Shown here one piece after another: positions 16,321 to 26,019 of a stretch of 48,042 nucleotides of DNA. Within the stretch, counting starts at the first letter, position 1; each line of letters starts with the position of its first letter. This stretch comes from Fidelibacterota bacterium (GTDB lineage: Bacteria; Fidelibacterota; UBA8477; JABMPR01). Under the pieces are notes generated by a model, which did not search any database, was not told the origin of the DNA, and saw nothing but the letters and a program-made list of their open reading frames with translations. Where the stretch lies: positions 1 to 48,042 of the forward strand of contig JAJRSW010000102.1 in NCBI GenBank assembly GCA_024278595.1, written 5' to 3'. A program made the translations under genes and the position numbers.

Positions 16321-18675
16321 TTAGCGCAGTACGGCTATTTTCTGGCTGGATGCAGCACCGTCTTCATTGTAAAGATAAAGGAGGTATACGCCACTACCTA
16401 CCAGGTCACCAGCCGTATCACGGCCATTCCAGTGGGCTTCAAAACCCTGAACATCGAAGGCTTGCGAGGTCAGCTCCCTGACCAGGGTCCCTGAGATACT
16501 TAGAATTTTAACGGATGAATTATCCATTAAGCCCTGAATGATAACCTTCTCATGAATATTTGGATTGAAGGGTTGAGGATAAATATGGATGCTTGAATAA
16601 TCTTCCTTTGGATCAGCGAAGGGCGTATTCAGGATTGAGATACCCTTGGGTGTGGAAAAATAGGTCTGCCCGGATACTGCATCGAAAGCCACGGAATAGA
16701 TCTCATTATCCAACAAGTCAGAATTGCTGGTATTGTAGCCGTACCCCCCATTGATCCAGCGACCATTATCCTGCAGGACATGGACACCAGCATTGTCAGA
16801 AAGAAACCAGTGATTGCCGCGTTGGTCGATCTCAATTCCAGTCACATTATGGTCGGTCAGTTGCCAGTAATAGTAAAAATCAGGATCGATGGTCTTCATG
16901 TGCAGGCTGGCCCAGTTTTTGAGCTCAGTTGAATTCAACCATTTATCGGGCAGAACCATACTCTGGACGCCAGCAGGTGTCAATATCCAAAGGACGTTAC
17001 GCGTATCTACTTCGAGTTGCAGGATATCAGTGGAAGCCAGAGGGGTAGTCAAAAGTGTGGAAATGCTAAAGTCTGCTGGCGATCCGACCTCCCCATGTGG
17101 ATCAATAAAATGGATCCCGCCCTGTGCCAGGGGTTCGGTCCGTACCTGAGAACCGACCCACACCAGGTCATTGTCATCAATGGCGATACATCTTACAGTA
17201 GGGCTAAGGACCCCGGCTGGATCATGATAGACGTGAGAAACCTCATCATCAGACCCTAAAATTGTAAGCACACTACCACCGTCTCGAACAAACTTGGTTG
17301 TCAACCAGATATTATTTCGGCTATCAACAGCCATTTGGGTTGGTAGAATGTAGGTATCACTATCAAAAGTTGGTTCCAATACATCATCAGTCGTATTAAA
17401 AAAACTCGGTTCAGTGCCGAGCTTTAACACACCGCGTCCCTGTAGGGCGAAGTACATGTTTCCATCGTGGTCCTCGACCATATCTTCCACTACTGCATTT
17501 CCAGTATAGATCAGGGTATCGCTGATCATCTCGTTCCAATCATACAGGCTTTCATCAAAACTGCTATTGATAGCCCCCGGTTGAATGGTGCGCCAGCCTT
17601 GCTCCGTGTGAATACTGATCCCATTATAGGCTGCGCCAATCAGGTCGCCATTGGAATTAGTGAGCATCTGATTGAAGAAGTGATCTCGCGGACGATTGGC
17701 TGAAAAAGTTTCGTAATTGATGCCATCCCACACTGCCAGTAAATCTTTGCTACTGGCAACCCAGATATCATTGCTATTAACACCAATGGATAGGATGTTT
17801 GACATAGTTTTCAGCAGGATATACGCTTCGGACACCAAATCGTATTCAAACAGGCCCCAGGAAGTGGCGATAATGATCTGATCGGTACTATCAGGAACTT
17901 CTCTCAGGTCAAGAATCGATTGATCCGCAGTAAATATCCGGGTCAATCCAGTGAAATCATATTCATACAGTTTATCGTCAGAAGCCACCAGCAGAATGTC
18001 CCCATGGGGGATCATGCGATTGATCTTCAAATCACCCAGCGGGATGCTTGTTACATTCCAATTCGACGGATCTTTTAGATTACTGCCATCAAGTTCCACC
18101 CAAAGGATATTTTTCGCTGTGCTGAAACCGAGTTTTCCATTCAAATACTGGATATCCCCAACTGTACTCAGATCAATTGAACTCTGGTTCGGATAACTAC
18201 TAAATTGATCCAGATATTCTATTTTGCTGCTCCCTTTTCGATACAGGAGTATCCCGCCTTCCAGATCGTTGGTATAGGTGGCGTAGATTGAATCCCCCAC
18301 CTGCACAAAGCTATTGATCTCATCAACATCGACAAACTCCACCGGCAGTTGGTGACTGGTCACCAGGTCCATAACTTCAACAATGGGGCCCGGACTCCTG
18401 GAACCGATCCACAACAAACTATCCGAATCGATAAACACGGTGTTCACATCGAGGTTATCGGTTTGGTGACCGGCAATGCCATAGCTAAACCGGCTTGCCA
18501 GCTTATCATAGATCAATACCCCCCCATTGCTGGCCATAATGACCTGATCCTCTACTGGGAGTAGTGACCGGATCTCAGTCAGAGTTGGCAGACTATTCCA
18601 GGTTCCCACTTGCGCAAGGGCTGCCAGAGAAGTCATAAGTAGGGAAGTGAACCAAAGTGTCTTTATCATTTTCAT
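16321..18675 (-). CDS. Secreted beta-propeller protein with C-terminal sorting domain
   Basis: From ATG 18675 the 784-residue product has a signal peptide (ending about LAALAQ) and many repeats of the form D-x-x-N-x-x-W or I-W (LLWIGSRS, DIWVASSK, NIWLTTK, LVWVGSQ, VLWILTP, NHWFLSD) like the two-component-regulator propeller blades. After residue about 700 comes a FlgD-like/type IX secretion sorting domain: PQPFNPN, VKILSISGTLVREL, HWNGRDTAGDLVGSGVYLLYLY and a terminal KIAVLR. It is probably exported and anchored at the surface. A TTG start at 18684 is an alternative. The methyltransferase follows closely. Confidence 0.8.
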   Translation of the reverse strand: MKMIKTLWFTSLLMTSLAALAQVGTWNSLPTLTEIRSLLPVEDQVIMASNGGVLIYDKLASRFSYGIAGHQTDNLDVNTVFIDSDSLLWIGSRSPGPIVEVMDLVTSHQLPVEFVDVDEINSFVQVGDSIYATYTNDLEGGILLYRKGSSKIEYLDQFSSYPNQSSIDLSTVGDIQYLNGKLGFSTAKNILWVELDGSNLKDPSNWNVTSIPLGDLKINRMIPHGDILLVASDDKLYEYDFTGLTRIFTADQSILDLREVPDSTDQIIIATSWGLFEYDLVSEAYILLKTMSNILSIGVNSNDIWVASSKDLLAVWDGINYETFSANRPRDHFFNQMLTNSNGDLIGAAYNGISIHTEQGWRTIQPGAINSSFDESLYDWNEMISDTLIYTGNAVVEDMVEDHDGNMYFALQGRGVLKLGTEPSFFNTTDDVLEPTFDSDTYILPTQMAVDSRNNIWLTTKFVRDGGSVLTILGSDDEVSHVYHDPAGVLSPTVRCIAIDDNDLVWVGSQVRTEPLAQGGIHFIDPHGEVGSPADFSISTLLTTPLASTDILQLEVDTRNVLWILTPAGVQSMVLPDKWLNSTELKNWASLHMKTIDPDFYYYWQLTDHNVTGIEIDQRGNHWFLSDNAGVHVLQDNGRWINGGYGYNTSNSDLLDNEIYSVAFDAVSGQTYFSTPKGISILNTPFADPKEDYSSIHIYPQPFNPNIHEKVIIQGLMDNSSVKILSISGTLVRELTSQAFDVQGFEAHWNGRDTAGDLVGSGVYLLYLYNEDGAASSQKIAVLR

Positions 18676-18771
18676 CTTAGTCAATAAACCTTTTAATTCC
18701 CCTGCTTAAACAATCATTTTCGACTGATCCAGGCTACTTATACCTCGATACACCTCACTCGTTCCCAAAAA

Positions 18772-21060
18772 TCAGGGTGTCAATGAGGGGCGCTTTTCTG
18801 GAACGGCACCCCGTGCTCCGATGAACACACCGTTTTCACCTCCCTGCAGACAGGGAGATTGGGGGCTCAGGTAAAACTTACCCTCAAATTGTGGGTCAAG
18901 ATACTGATTCCGGTCTCTGACAGGTTCAGGGTGGGCTGTTTTTTGAAACGGATAAAAACAATTCCACTGGAGACTATTGATATCTTTCAAGCTTTCCAGA
19001 GCTGGTGGATCGGTCCCATAGAAAATATTATGGTCCAGACGCTGGATACTGCCTTTCTGAACCTGGATCCCCCCGGTATTATTTGCGAAGGTATTATTCA
19101 GTATTTCCAATTTTCCTGAGCTACTCTCTGAATGAATGACCCCCCCGGTTCGCTGTATAATATTTTGTCTCAGGTAGAGCGATTGCAGATGCGGCCCCGT
19201 TATGCGGATGGCATAGTCGTCAAGCTCTTCAAACCGGTTCGAGAGAAGCTCTACCGCCCCATAATTACCCACCCTGAGTCCGCCTCGTGCCTGACGTACA
19301 CTAGAATACGACATTGAGATCGCCACAGATGCATGGGCATCGATGGCCAGATCGTTCTTTACAAATTGACTTTGCACTATCCGTGCGCGACTCCCCTCAT
19401 CCAACTCGATTCCCAGCTTATTATCACTAAACCTTGATTGGTTTACCAGCAGGGACCCATTCATTAGTTTTAAAGCGTAGCCGCTGCTCGAATCGAAAAC
19501 ACATGAATCCAACCTGGCTGAGACCTGGTTCAATAACCCGCCATTTTGATTGCCCCGCAAGATTGAATTCGAGAGGATCAATTCATCTGCAGACAAGATC
19601 TCAAAAGCATGCGTGCGATTTGCCAGCCATTGATCGTGATCGCTGGTGATCAGACCTATATCAGAAAAATAGCTGGCCGACCCATTGGCGATCCAGATAT
19701 TCTCAGCCATATCCAGCCTGGCCACCGAACGAAAATCAGCTCCCAGGGTATTTGATTCCACTCGATTTGAGTCCAATTGGACATTTAGAACAGCGCCAAT
19801 ATGCCAGCCCAACTGATTTTCTTTGAGCAGATTTACCGAGAGGGTTACCTTGGTCCCGTTCTTAACGGAAACACCACTTTCAGCATTTGAAACCAGGAGA
19901 TTGTTTCTAAATTTCAATTCTTCGAAGTGGTTCACACTGATTCCCACGCTATTATTCACTATACTGGAATATTCGATCTGTACGGATATCAGAGAGTCTA
20001 CTTCCAAGGCCATTTTGGGGTTGGCCTGAAAAGTGGAATGATGAATGAGCAACTCATGACCGTCCCTGATCTGAAACCCATCACTCCCATTGTGACCAAC
20101 ACTCACCCCGGCCATTCTGATCCGGTCAGTGGACGAGATCCGACCACCGCTATCGCCATTCCCAACAAATTCAGAATTAAGAATACGCAGGGTATCGACC
20201 GCATCGATCACCATCCCGCTAACCAGATTCCCAATAGCTGAATAATTCAAGAGACCAGCAATACTGGTCTGGTGGATCTGCAATCCATGGCGACCATTCT
20301 CACGTGATTCGACCTGATTAATAAGCACAAAATCACAGTTTTGCAAGCTGATCCCATCCTGGAATGAATCGATGACCCTGATGGAATCCAGCCAGACCTC
20401 TGACACTGAATGCAATTCGATGGCCGTTCCCATGGTATTGGTCAGTTGTGTTTTATGCGCTTCCAGCAGGCTGCCCTGGCTGGCATAGATGGCGGTTTTA
20501 CCGGCTTGATCAAACTCACAGTTATAGATCTTAAGTGTACCACCATCAAGCTTGATAGCCCCTGGTCCATTATCGGTAAAATAAACATTCCGCAATTCCA
20601 GTGCCCCCGCGGATCCAACAATTATTGACCATTCGTCACTTCCGCTCACCGTGCAATTTTCTAAAATTACCCGACCAGAATCTATTCTGATCAGGGCTGT
20701 TTCATAACCCGTCCCCTGAAAATTAAAATCCAGAATATGGATATTGGCACCGGAATTAACCTCAAAACAGCCCTGTTCATCCGCCTGCCAAACTGGACGA
20801 TCTGCTTGACGACCCTGGATCCGAATATCTTGGACAATCTGGCGAAAGTTGGTCTCTTCGCTGCCTGAATATTTGACTACATCAGGGAGAATTTTGAGGG
20901 TATCAAGAGCATCCAGTGAGGAAATGATCACGGGATAATTCACGAGATTTTTAAGACGTAATCCATCACTGCAGGAAGTCACAAATAAAACGATGCTGAA
21001 AATTATCCCGGGCCTTATGGACCTGATTACCGGGTTAATTTGAGGGGAGTAATTCTTCAT
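18772..21060 (-). CDS. Right-handed parallel beta-helix lipoprotein
   Basis: The 762-residue protein carries a lipoprotein signal ending LFVTSC (C30). Residues about 100-730 consist of some 25 repeats of roughly 22 residues with Asn/Asp and small hydrophobic positions (LRNVYFTDNG, LKIYNCEFDQAG, LRILNSEFVGNGDSG, LEILNNTFANNTGG), the pattern of NosD/pectate-lyase-like parallel beta-helices. Such domains bind or cleave polysaccharides, or act as surface scaffolds; no catalytic site is recognised. GGAG lies 4 nt before the ATG. tRNA-Sec lies just upstream on the same strand. Confidence 0.8.
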   Translation of the reverse strand: MKNYSPQINPVIRSIRPGIIFSIVLFVTSCSDGLRLKNLVNYPVIISSLDALDTLKILPDVVKYSGSEETNFRQIVQDIRIQGRQADRPVWQADEQGCFEVNSGANIHILDFNFQGTGYETALIRIDSGRVILENCTVSGSDEWSIIVGSAGALELRNVYFTDNGPGAIKLDGGTLKIYNCEFDQAGKTAIYASQGSLLEAHKTQLTNTMGTAIELHSVSEVWLDSIRVIDSFQDGISLQNCDFVLINQVESRENGRHGLQIHQTSIAGLLNYSAIGNLVSGMVIDAVDTLRILNSEFVGNGDSGGRISSTDRIRMAGVSVGHNGSDGFQIRDGHELLIHHSTFQANPKMALEVDSLISVQIEYSSIVNNSVGISVNHFEELKFRNNLLVSNAESGVSVKNGTKVTLSVNLLKENQLGWHIGAVLNVQLDSNRVESNTLGADFRSVARLDMAENIWIANGSASYFSDIGLITSDHDQWLANRTHAFEILSADELILSNSILRGNQNGGLLNQVSARLDSCVFDSSSGYALKLMNGSLLVNQSRFSDNKLGIELDEGSRARIVQSQFVKNDLAIDAHASVAISMSYSSVRQARGGLRVGNYGAVELLSNRFEELDDYAIRITGPHLQSLYLRQNIIQRTGGVIHSESSSGKLEILNNTFANNTGGIQVQKGSIQRLDHNIFYGTDPPALESLKDINSLQWNCFYPFQKTAHPEPVRDRNQYLDPQFEGKFYLSPQSPCLQGGENGVFIGARGAVPEKRPSLTP

Positions 21061-21094
21061 TCAGCTCCACGCGGGCTGGGCTCTGGATTGATAG

Positions 21095-21186
21095 CGGGAA
21101 TGTATAGGAGTCGAACCTATCCGCCGGCTCTCCACCGGCATAACAGCTTTGAAGGCTGCAGTGGCCACCGGACCACATACATTCCC
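21095..21186 (-). tRNA. selC: tRNA-Sec (anticodon UCA)
   Basis: On the minus strand the 92-nt gene has an 8-bp acceptor stem (GGGAATGT/ACATTCCC), one pair longer than normal tRNAs, and a 5-bp T-stem (ATAGG/CCTAT), giving the 13-bp stack of bacterial tRNA-Sec. The anticodon stem GCAGC/GCTGT (with a G-U) encloses loop CTTCAAA, anticodon UCA, which reads UGA. A long variable arm (GCCGG/CCGGC) and discriminator G complete it; CCA is not encoded. It lies between two protein genes of the same strand. Its presence shows the organism makes selenoproteins; selA, selB and selD are outside the window. Confidence 0.93.
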
Positions 21187-21189
21187 ATG

Positions 21190-22056
21190 TCAATTGATCG
21201 CTACCGGAAACGAGGGGATCCCCAGGGCTGCTTCCAGCATATCAGCCACACTCATGGCCGCCGTTCTATCTTGATAGTCACCCACCATGATAAGATACAG
21301 GACCTTCCCATTGCTCCGGCGTTCCTTTATGGTGGTGGAATAACCAATAGATTCAATTTGATCGGCCAGGCGCCGCGCATTATTGTAATCACCAAAAGCG
21401 CCAGCCTGGAGGGTATAATTGCCCTGAAGCTGGTTCGATTTACTGCCCAGCCCTTCGCCCAGCCCACGCAAGGGAGCTGGAGCAGCGGGTGGGACAGCTG
21501 GCTCATGGGGCAGCTTCGAACGACGTGGCATCCGTGTCAGATCCAATTCTTCAGGGATATCAAATGCTGTATCGGGATAACGCGCTGTAATTTCGGCCAG
21601 ATCGATATAGACGCTGTCTATCTGTCGAGATGCAATGCCGGCCCGCAAACTTAGATTTACAGCATTGACAATGTCTGGATAATCTGGATGGAACCGGATC
21701 AGCCGCATAAAGAACTGGCGACTCTGTACATACAAGCCCTGTGCATAATAATACTCACCTAGATGCATCAGCGAGCCGGCCATGTATTGGCTTCTGGAAT
21801 GATTGCGAACGATATCCTTATAAAGACCGGCAGCAACCAGGGCATCGGATTGCATCAAGGCCCGTGCATAGCGAACACCAGGATGTCCTGGCTGATCAAA
21901 ACTTAGTCTGGCGATCAATACTTCAGCACTGTCAACCTTACCCTGACGGATAAGCAATAGTAATCCAGCCACATCCTGACCATGGCTATTCACCGGCATC
22001 CCCATGATGAGTGCCAGCAGGAGGAGCGCTAATTTTATCAGGCTTGTTTGACCCAT
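21190..22056 (-). CDS. SPOR-domain protein, exported
   Basis: From ATG 22056 the product has 288 residues: a signal peptide (LALLLLALIMGMPVNSHGQ), a middle part of TPR-like helices (YAQGLYVQSRQFFMRLIRFHPDYP), a Pro/Ala linker, and a C-terminal SPOR domain (YTLQAGAFGDYNNARRLADQIES ... LYLIMVGDYQDRTAA) that binds denuded septal peptidoglycan glycans. It overlaps the end of the lapB-like gene by 19 nt. GTG at 22062 is an alternative start. Confidence 0.85.
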   Translation of the reverse strand: MGQTSLIKLALLLLALIMGMPVNSHGQDVAGLLLLIRQGKVDSAEVLIARLSFDQPGHPGVRYARALMQSDALVAAGLYKDIVRNHSRSQYMAGSLMHLGEYYYAQGLYVQSRQFFMRLIRFHPDYPDIVNAVNLSLRAGIASRQIDSVYIDLAEITARYPDTAFDIPEELDLTRMPRRSKLPHEPAVPPAAPAPLRGLGEGLGSKSNQLQGNYTLQAGAFGDYNNARRLADQIESIGYSTTIKERRSNGKVLYLIMVGDYQDRTAAMSVADMLEAALGIPSFPVAIN

Positions 22057-23168
22057 CCGCACTTGTCACAGATATAGCTGGGTTCAGCACTAATATGATC
22101 GCACTGGGGGCAGGTCAGGATGCGCTTCTGACGATCAGCGGCAATAAAATCATCAATGGCTAATTTGAGGGTATCTTTGTGGCCCAGCTTATCCAACATA
22201 TGTAAATGACCCAAGATCACACTCAGGTTGTCGTATTCTGGATTCTTGACCTCTTCCAGGAGGTTCAAGGCGTCACGGTACTCCCCTTTGCGCTCAAAGT
22301 AATTGGCGAGACCAATAATCACTTCCAGATTTTCTGGTTGACGCTGATGGAGCCTTTGATAGAACTGCTCAACCTGTTCAAATTGTCCCAGTTCGAAATA
22401 CATTTTTTCGATCTCAGCAAAAATGATGCTCCCTGCAGTAGGGTCAAGTTCAACAAAGGTCGAATAGAAATCAATGGCGTGTTTATAGTTCCCTTCCTCC
22501 TGTCGAATCTTACCCAGGTGAAAATATGGAGCGGCACATTTGTGATTCAATTTGATGGCTTGTTTGAGCAGTGAGATCGCTTCAGACTGTTTACCAGTGG
22601 CCTTGGCCACTAGAGCTTCCTGAGTTTTATAGATGGCAGGCAGGAGCTGATTTGATGATCCACCAGCAGCATGCTCTTTCTGGAAAGCTTTGATGGCTGT
22701 ATTCCAGTGACCCTGTTTCACTGCATAGCGATGCAGGGCAGTTAACGCCCATAAATTCTTTTTATTCAGCCTCAACATGGATTCGGCATGTTGGGAAGCA
22801 TGACCATACTGATTCAAAGCTTCATGGTCCCGTGCGATCCGCTCATGGGCCATGAGCCTGATCTCCTGACTGATATTCTGGCGGTCCAGTACATCAAGAT
22901 GAACCTTTAAGGCAGTTTCAGGATTACCCAGGTCTCGGTACAGATCGCCCACCTGGAGAAAAACCCCCAGATTTGAGGTATTTTTTTTTCCGATCTCTTT
23001 GAGCAATTTCAAAGCCGCTTCCTTTTCACCTGCCAGGATGTAATTCAAGGCTTTGATCTCACGATCGTGGGCGCTGATCTTCTTGGGACTACTAAAGAAA
23101 AAGAAGCGCATCGTCATCGCAATAACCACGATGGCTAACAGTATAATAGTTAATGTGATAAGGTCCAT
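22038..23168 (-). CDS. lapB: LapB/YciM-like TPR protein with zinc ribbon
   Basis: The 376-residue protein has an N-terminal TM anchor (residues 3-26), then about eight TPR motifs and a C-terminal rubredoxin-like knuckle, CPQCDH ... CDKCGW, as in LapB. In enterobacteria LapB controls lipopolysaccharide synthesis by guiding FtsH-mediated LpxC degradation. A lapA-like gene sits 15 nt upstream, the conserved order. The lapB label rests on architecture and neighbourhood, and the regulatory role in this phylum is inferred. Confidence 0.85.
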   Translation of the reverse strand: MDLITLTIILLAIVVIAMTMRFFFFSSPKKISAHDREIKALNYILAGEKEAALKLLKEIGKKNTSNLGVFLQVGDLYRDLGNPETALKVHLDVLDRQNISQEIRLMAHERIARDHEALNQYGHASQHAESMLRLNKKNLWALTALHRYAVKQGHWNTAIKAFQKEHAAGGSSNQLLPAIYKTQEALVAKATGKQSEAISLLKQAIKLNHKCAAPYFHLGKIRQEEGNYKHAIDFYSTFVELDPTAGSIIFAEIEKMYFELGQFEQVEQFYQRLHQRQPENLEVIIGLANYFERKGEYRDALNLLEEVKNPEYDNLSVILGHLHMLDKLGHKDTLKLAIDDFIAADRQKRILTCPQCDHISAEPSYICDKCGWVKQA

Positions 23169-23183
23169 GATCTTCCTAGATCC

Positions 23184-23498
23184 CTATGTATTATTGGATT
23201 CCAATTCTCCATCTTCATCAAGCACGGCCTGGCGACGTTTGTCGACTTCCCCCTGTAGTTTTTCCCGCTCCCGATCAATTAATCTCAAGCCCTTGCGAAG
23301 CTTAATGTTTTGCCCGATGGTGATGGAAAAGCCACCGAGGATTCCCAGGATCACGCTTCCCAGGATCACCACGTATAGCGGTATATCTGTATAAACTGCT
23401 CCCATGAGTTTTAATTCCACCGGAGCCGCGTTTTGGGTGAAAACCCACACAATGGTCAGGATGATGGCCACTGTCACGAAGACTTTTATTTCTTTCAT
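23184..23498 (-). CDS. lapA: LapA-like inner membrane protein (DUF1049)
   Basis: The 104-residue protein has two TM helices (about 4-22 and 41-62) separated by a short loop with FTQNAAPVELKL, the typical DUF1049 pattern, and a charged coiled-coil C-terminus (RLIDREREKLQGEVDKRR). GAGGGAG lies just before the ATG. It lies 8 nt after miaB and 15 nt before lapB, so the three are likely co-transcribed. Confidence 0.85.
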   Translation of the reverse strand: MKEIKVFVTVAIILTIVWVFTQNAAPVELKLMGAVYTDIPLYVVILGSVILGILGGFSITIGQNIKLRKGLRLIDREREKLQGEVDKRRQAVLDEDGELESNNT

Positions 23499-23506
23499 TT
23501 ACTCCC

Positions 23507-24826
23507 TCAATCTACTATCCGGCCAAACAGGGTGATCCCCTGGGCATCATTGATCTCTACCTGGATCAGCTCACCTGGCTGCTCACTGGCTTTATTGAAT
23601 ATAACAATTTTATTGGAACGTGTTCTACCTTGATGTTGTTTTTCAGATTTTTTTGAATCCTTCTCTACCAGCACTTCCACTCTGGTGCCGATCAGGGCTT
23701 TATTCCTTAGCAGTGTATGTTCCTTCTGGAGCATGATCATCCGTTCAAGCCGATCCTGCTTCTCAGCTTCGGGAACCGTATCGGCGTATTCAGCAGCCTT
23801 TGTGCCAGGTCTGGGTGAATATTTGAAGGTAAAGGCGGTGTCAAATTTAACCTGGTTCATCACATCAATGGTCTCCTGGAAATCAGCTTCTGTCTCACCG
23901 GGAAAGCCAACGATCATATCAGTGCTGATGGCCAGTCCCGGGATTTGTTCCCGCATTTTACGGGCCAGATCCAAAAAATGTTGTTTGGTGTAAGTGCGAT
24001 TCATCCGTTCCAGAATTGAATCACTCCCAGCCTGAAGCGGAAAATGAATATGATTACAAACCTTGGGGTTTTCTGCATGCACTCGGAGCAGGTCACCATC
24101 AAAATCCTGAGGATGAGGGGAAGTATACCGGATACGTTCAATCCCATCAATACTGGCAACTTCCGCAAGCAGCTCATGAAATCGACGACCTTCATGCTGG
24201 AAGGAATTCACGTTCTGCCCCAAAAGCGTAACTTCCATGAACCCGGCATCACGGATCTGCTTGACTTCTTTTACAATACTTGCAATTGAACGACTACGTT
24301 CACGCCCCCGGGTAAAGGGGACTATGCAAAAAGTGCAAAATTTATCACAGCCACGCATAATGGAGATCCAGGCATTAATACCTTCCCTACGAGCGGGGAA
24401 CAGATCATCATAGACTTCCATCCGACTTAGCCTGGTGTCGACAACATGATCCGAGTTGTCAGTTGGCTGGGAAAGCAGCTCCGGCAGTTTACGATATGAA
24501 TCTGGCCCCAGGATCACATCGACAAAGGGCTTGCTCTTCAGCAGATCTTCTTTGAGGTTTTGGGCCATGCAGCCCAGGACACCGATCTTCACATCCGGAT
24601 TACGATCTTTCATCACCTTAAGATTGCTCAGGCGGGCATGTACTTTGATTTCGGCATTCTCTCTAACGGAGCAAGTATTTACCAGGATCAGTTGGGCTTC
24701 GTCCACTATTTCTGTACGGGTATAATCCTGTTTCTCAAGCAGTCCGGCAACCAATTCTGAATCGTATTCATTCATCTGGCAGCCGTAGGTTTCGATATAA
24801 TATTTTTTTTGTGGTTTAATGATCAA
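23507..24826 (-). CDS. miaB: tRNA-2-methylthio-N6-dimethylallyladenosine synthase MiaB
   Basis: The 439-residue methylthiotransferase modifies A37 of tRNAs reading UNN codons. It has the N-terminal UPF0004 domain with YGCQMNEYDSE and two further conserved Cys (NTCSVR, GCMAQ) for the second cluster, the radical SAM motif CDKFCTFC (C-x3-C-x2-C), and a C-terminal TRAM domain. Length is normal. The start is TTG at 24826, with AGAGAG close upstream. Confidence 0.96.
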   Translation of the reverse strand: MIIKPQKKYYIETYGCQMNEYDSELVAGLLEKQDYTRTEIVDEAQLILVNTCSVRENAEIKVHARLSNLKVMKDRNPDVKIGVLGCMAQNLKEDLLKSKPFVDVILGPDSYRKLPELLSQPTDNSDHVVDTRLSRMEVYDDLFPARREGINAWISIMRGCDKFCTFCIVPFTRGRERSRSIASIVKEVKQIRDAGFMEVTLLGQNVNSFQHEGRRFHELLAEVASIDGIERIRYTSPHPQDFDGDLLRVHAENPKVCNHIHFPLQAGSDSILERMNRTYTKQHFLDLARKMREQIPGLAISTDMIVGFPGETEADFQETIDVMNQVKFDTAFTFKYSPRPGTKAAEYADTVPEAEKQDRLERMIMLQKEHTLLRNKALIGTRVEVLVEKDSKKSEKQHQGRTRSNKIVIFNKASEQPGELIQVEINDAQGITLFGRIVD

Positions 24827-24925
24827 ATCTCTCTTTTAACAACATTGAAACCCCCGGCATTTTATGGGTGAATATATTTTTAGCGAGTAGATCCTACAAG
24901 GCTATTGCGTCATGGACGAATATCT

Positions 24926-25966
24926 TCACGGTTCAAATATCAAATAGCCATTGGCATCAATTCTGACGCCAGTCTCGGGTAGATCAGCTTGTGACAACGA
25001 GTCAACCAGTTGAGCAAAGCGATTTTGTCGATCCCACAAGGGCACGCCCCAATACTTTTGTTCAATGGAGATGATCCGGGCTTTTACTAGATCTCCCGTG
25101 GCATTGAGTTCGATCTCCAGGATCCCACCAAAGCGTCGTTCCTCCTGTAGATTGAACCGCCCATACGTGGCAAAATTTGCCAGGGAATACGCGATCAGCT
25201 TGCCTTGATAGACCTCCATGGCCCGGGCAACATGGGGGCCGTGTCCAATAATCAGGTCGGCACCAGCATCAACCATGTGGTGAGTGAATTCTTGTAGATT
25301 TCCCCGCTCTTCACCCAGGTATAGTTCCATACTATCAGGTAGTGACATGGCTGCCAGTCCTTCAGCACCACCGTGTAGTGAAATGATAACCAGGTCATGA
25401 TCCAATTTTAGCTGGGTGACCATTTCAGTAGCCAGGGGTAAATTTAAGGAGCTGTTGCAGTTTCCTCCGCTATGGAAGGCTATAAAGGCGACGCGGAGGT
25501 CCCCTACAATCTTGGTAGCAAAGGTCTCGGGACGACCTGACCAGCCGATACCCAACGAATCCAGGATGTATTCTGTTCGATCCACACAGTTAGAACCAAA
25601 ATCGCCCACATGGTTATTCGCCAGTGATAAAAAATCAAATCCAGCTTCTGCGAGATCCTGACCATACACTTCGGGCATGCGAAAAACATAACAATCCAAC
25701 GAATCCGGTTCACATTTGTAAGTAGTTCCGCTATCACACAGCGTGCCTTCCAGATTACCCAGAGTTAGATCGGCATCACGGAGTACCGGGCTAATATATT
25801 TCAGAATACTGCCCTGCTCTTACGATCTGAGAAAGCCAGGGGGTACAGCTGTTCCCAGCATAATATCCCCCACTGCCCGAATACGGAGTCGCGTTTCAGA
25901 TTCCATCCCGAAGACAGGAGTAAGCATCAGGATCAGCAATAGACTTTGGAAAAATATTTTACTCAT
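24926..25966 (-). pseudogene. CapA-type (poly-gamma-glutamate cap) metallophosphatase interrupted by TAA
   Basis: The complete frame runs from ATG 25966 (signal peptide MSKIFFQSLLLILMLTPVFG) to 24926 and would give 346 residues. The CapA motifs are there: GDIMLG before, and LANNHVGDFG, SLHGGAEG and IGHGPHVARA after, the break. Codon 49 is TAA (25822-25820), between ...GFLRS and EQGSIL. One base change would restore the gene, so this is a recent nonsense mutation, a strain variant or a sequence error. The downstream part (from about 25699) could be translated alone but would lack the first metal ligands. The T-run of the neighbouring terminator abuts the start codon. Confidence 0.75.
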
Positions 25967-25995
25967 AAAAAAAAACGTCCGGCAAAACCGGACGT
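25967..25995 (-). terminator. Intrinsic terminator of the M23 peptidase gene
   Basis: On the minus strand ACGTCCGG, loop TTTTG, CCGGACGT form a perfect 8-bp stem followed by nine T. The T-run ends directly against the ATG of the capA pseudogene, so capA would need its own promoter upstream of or within the hairpin. Confidence 0.9.
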
Positions 25996-26019
25996 CATCT
26001 CAAAAAAAATCTTAGTTCT

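Noticed and set aside
25820-25822. TAA in capA as a recoded codon
   Set aside because: TAA is not known to be read as an amino acid in such bacteria and normal TAA stops occur in this window.
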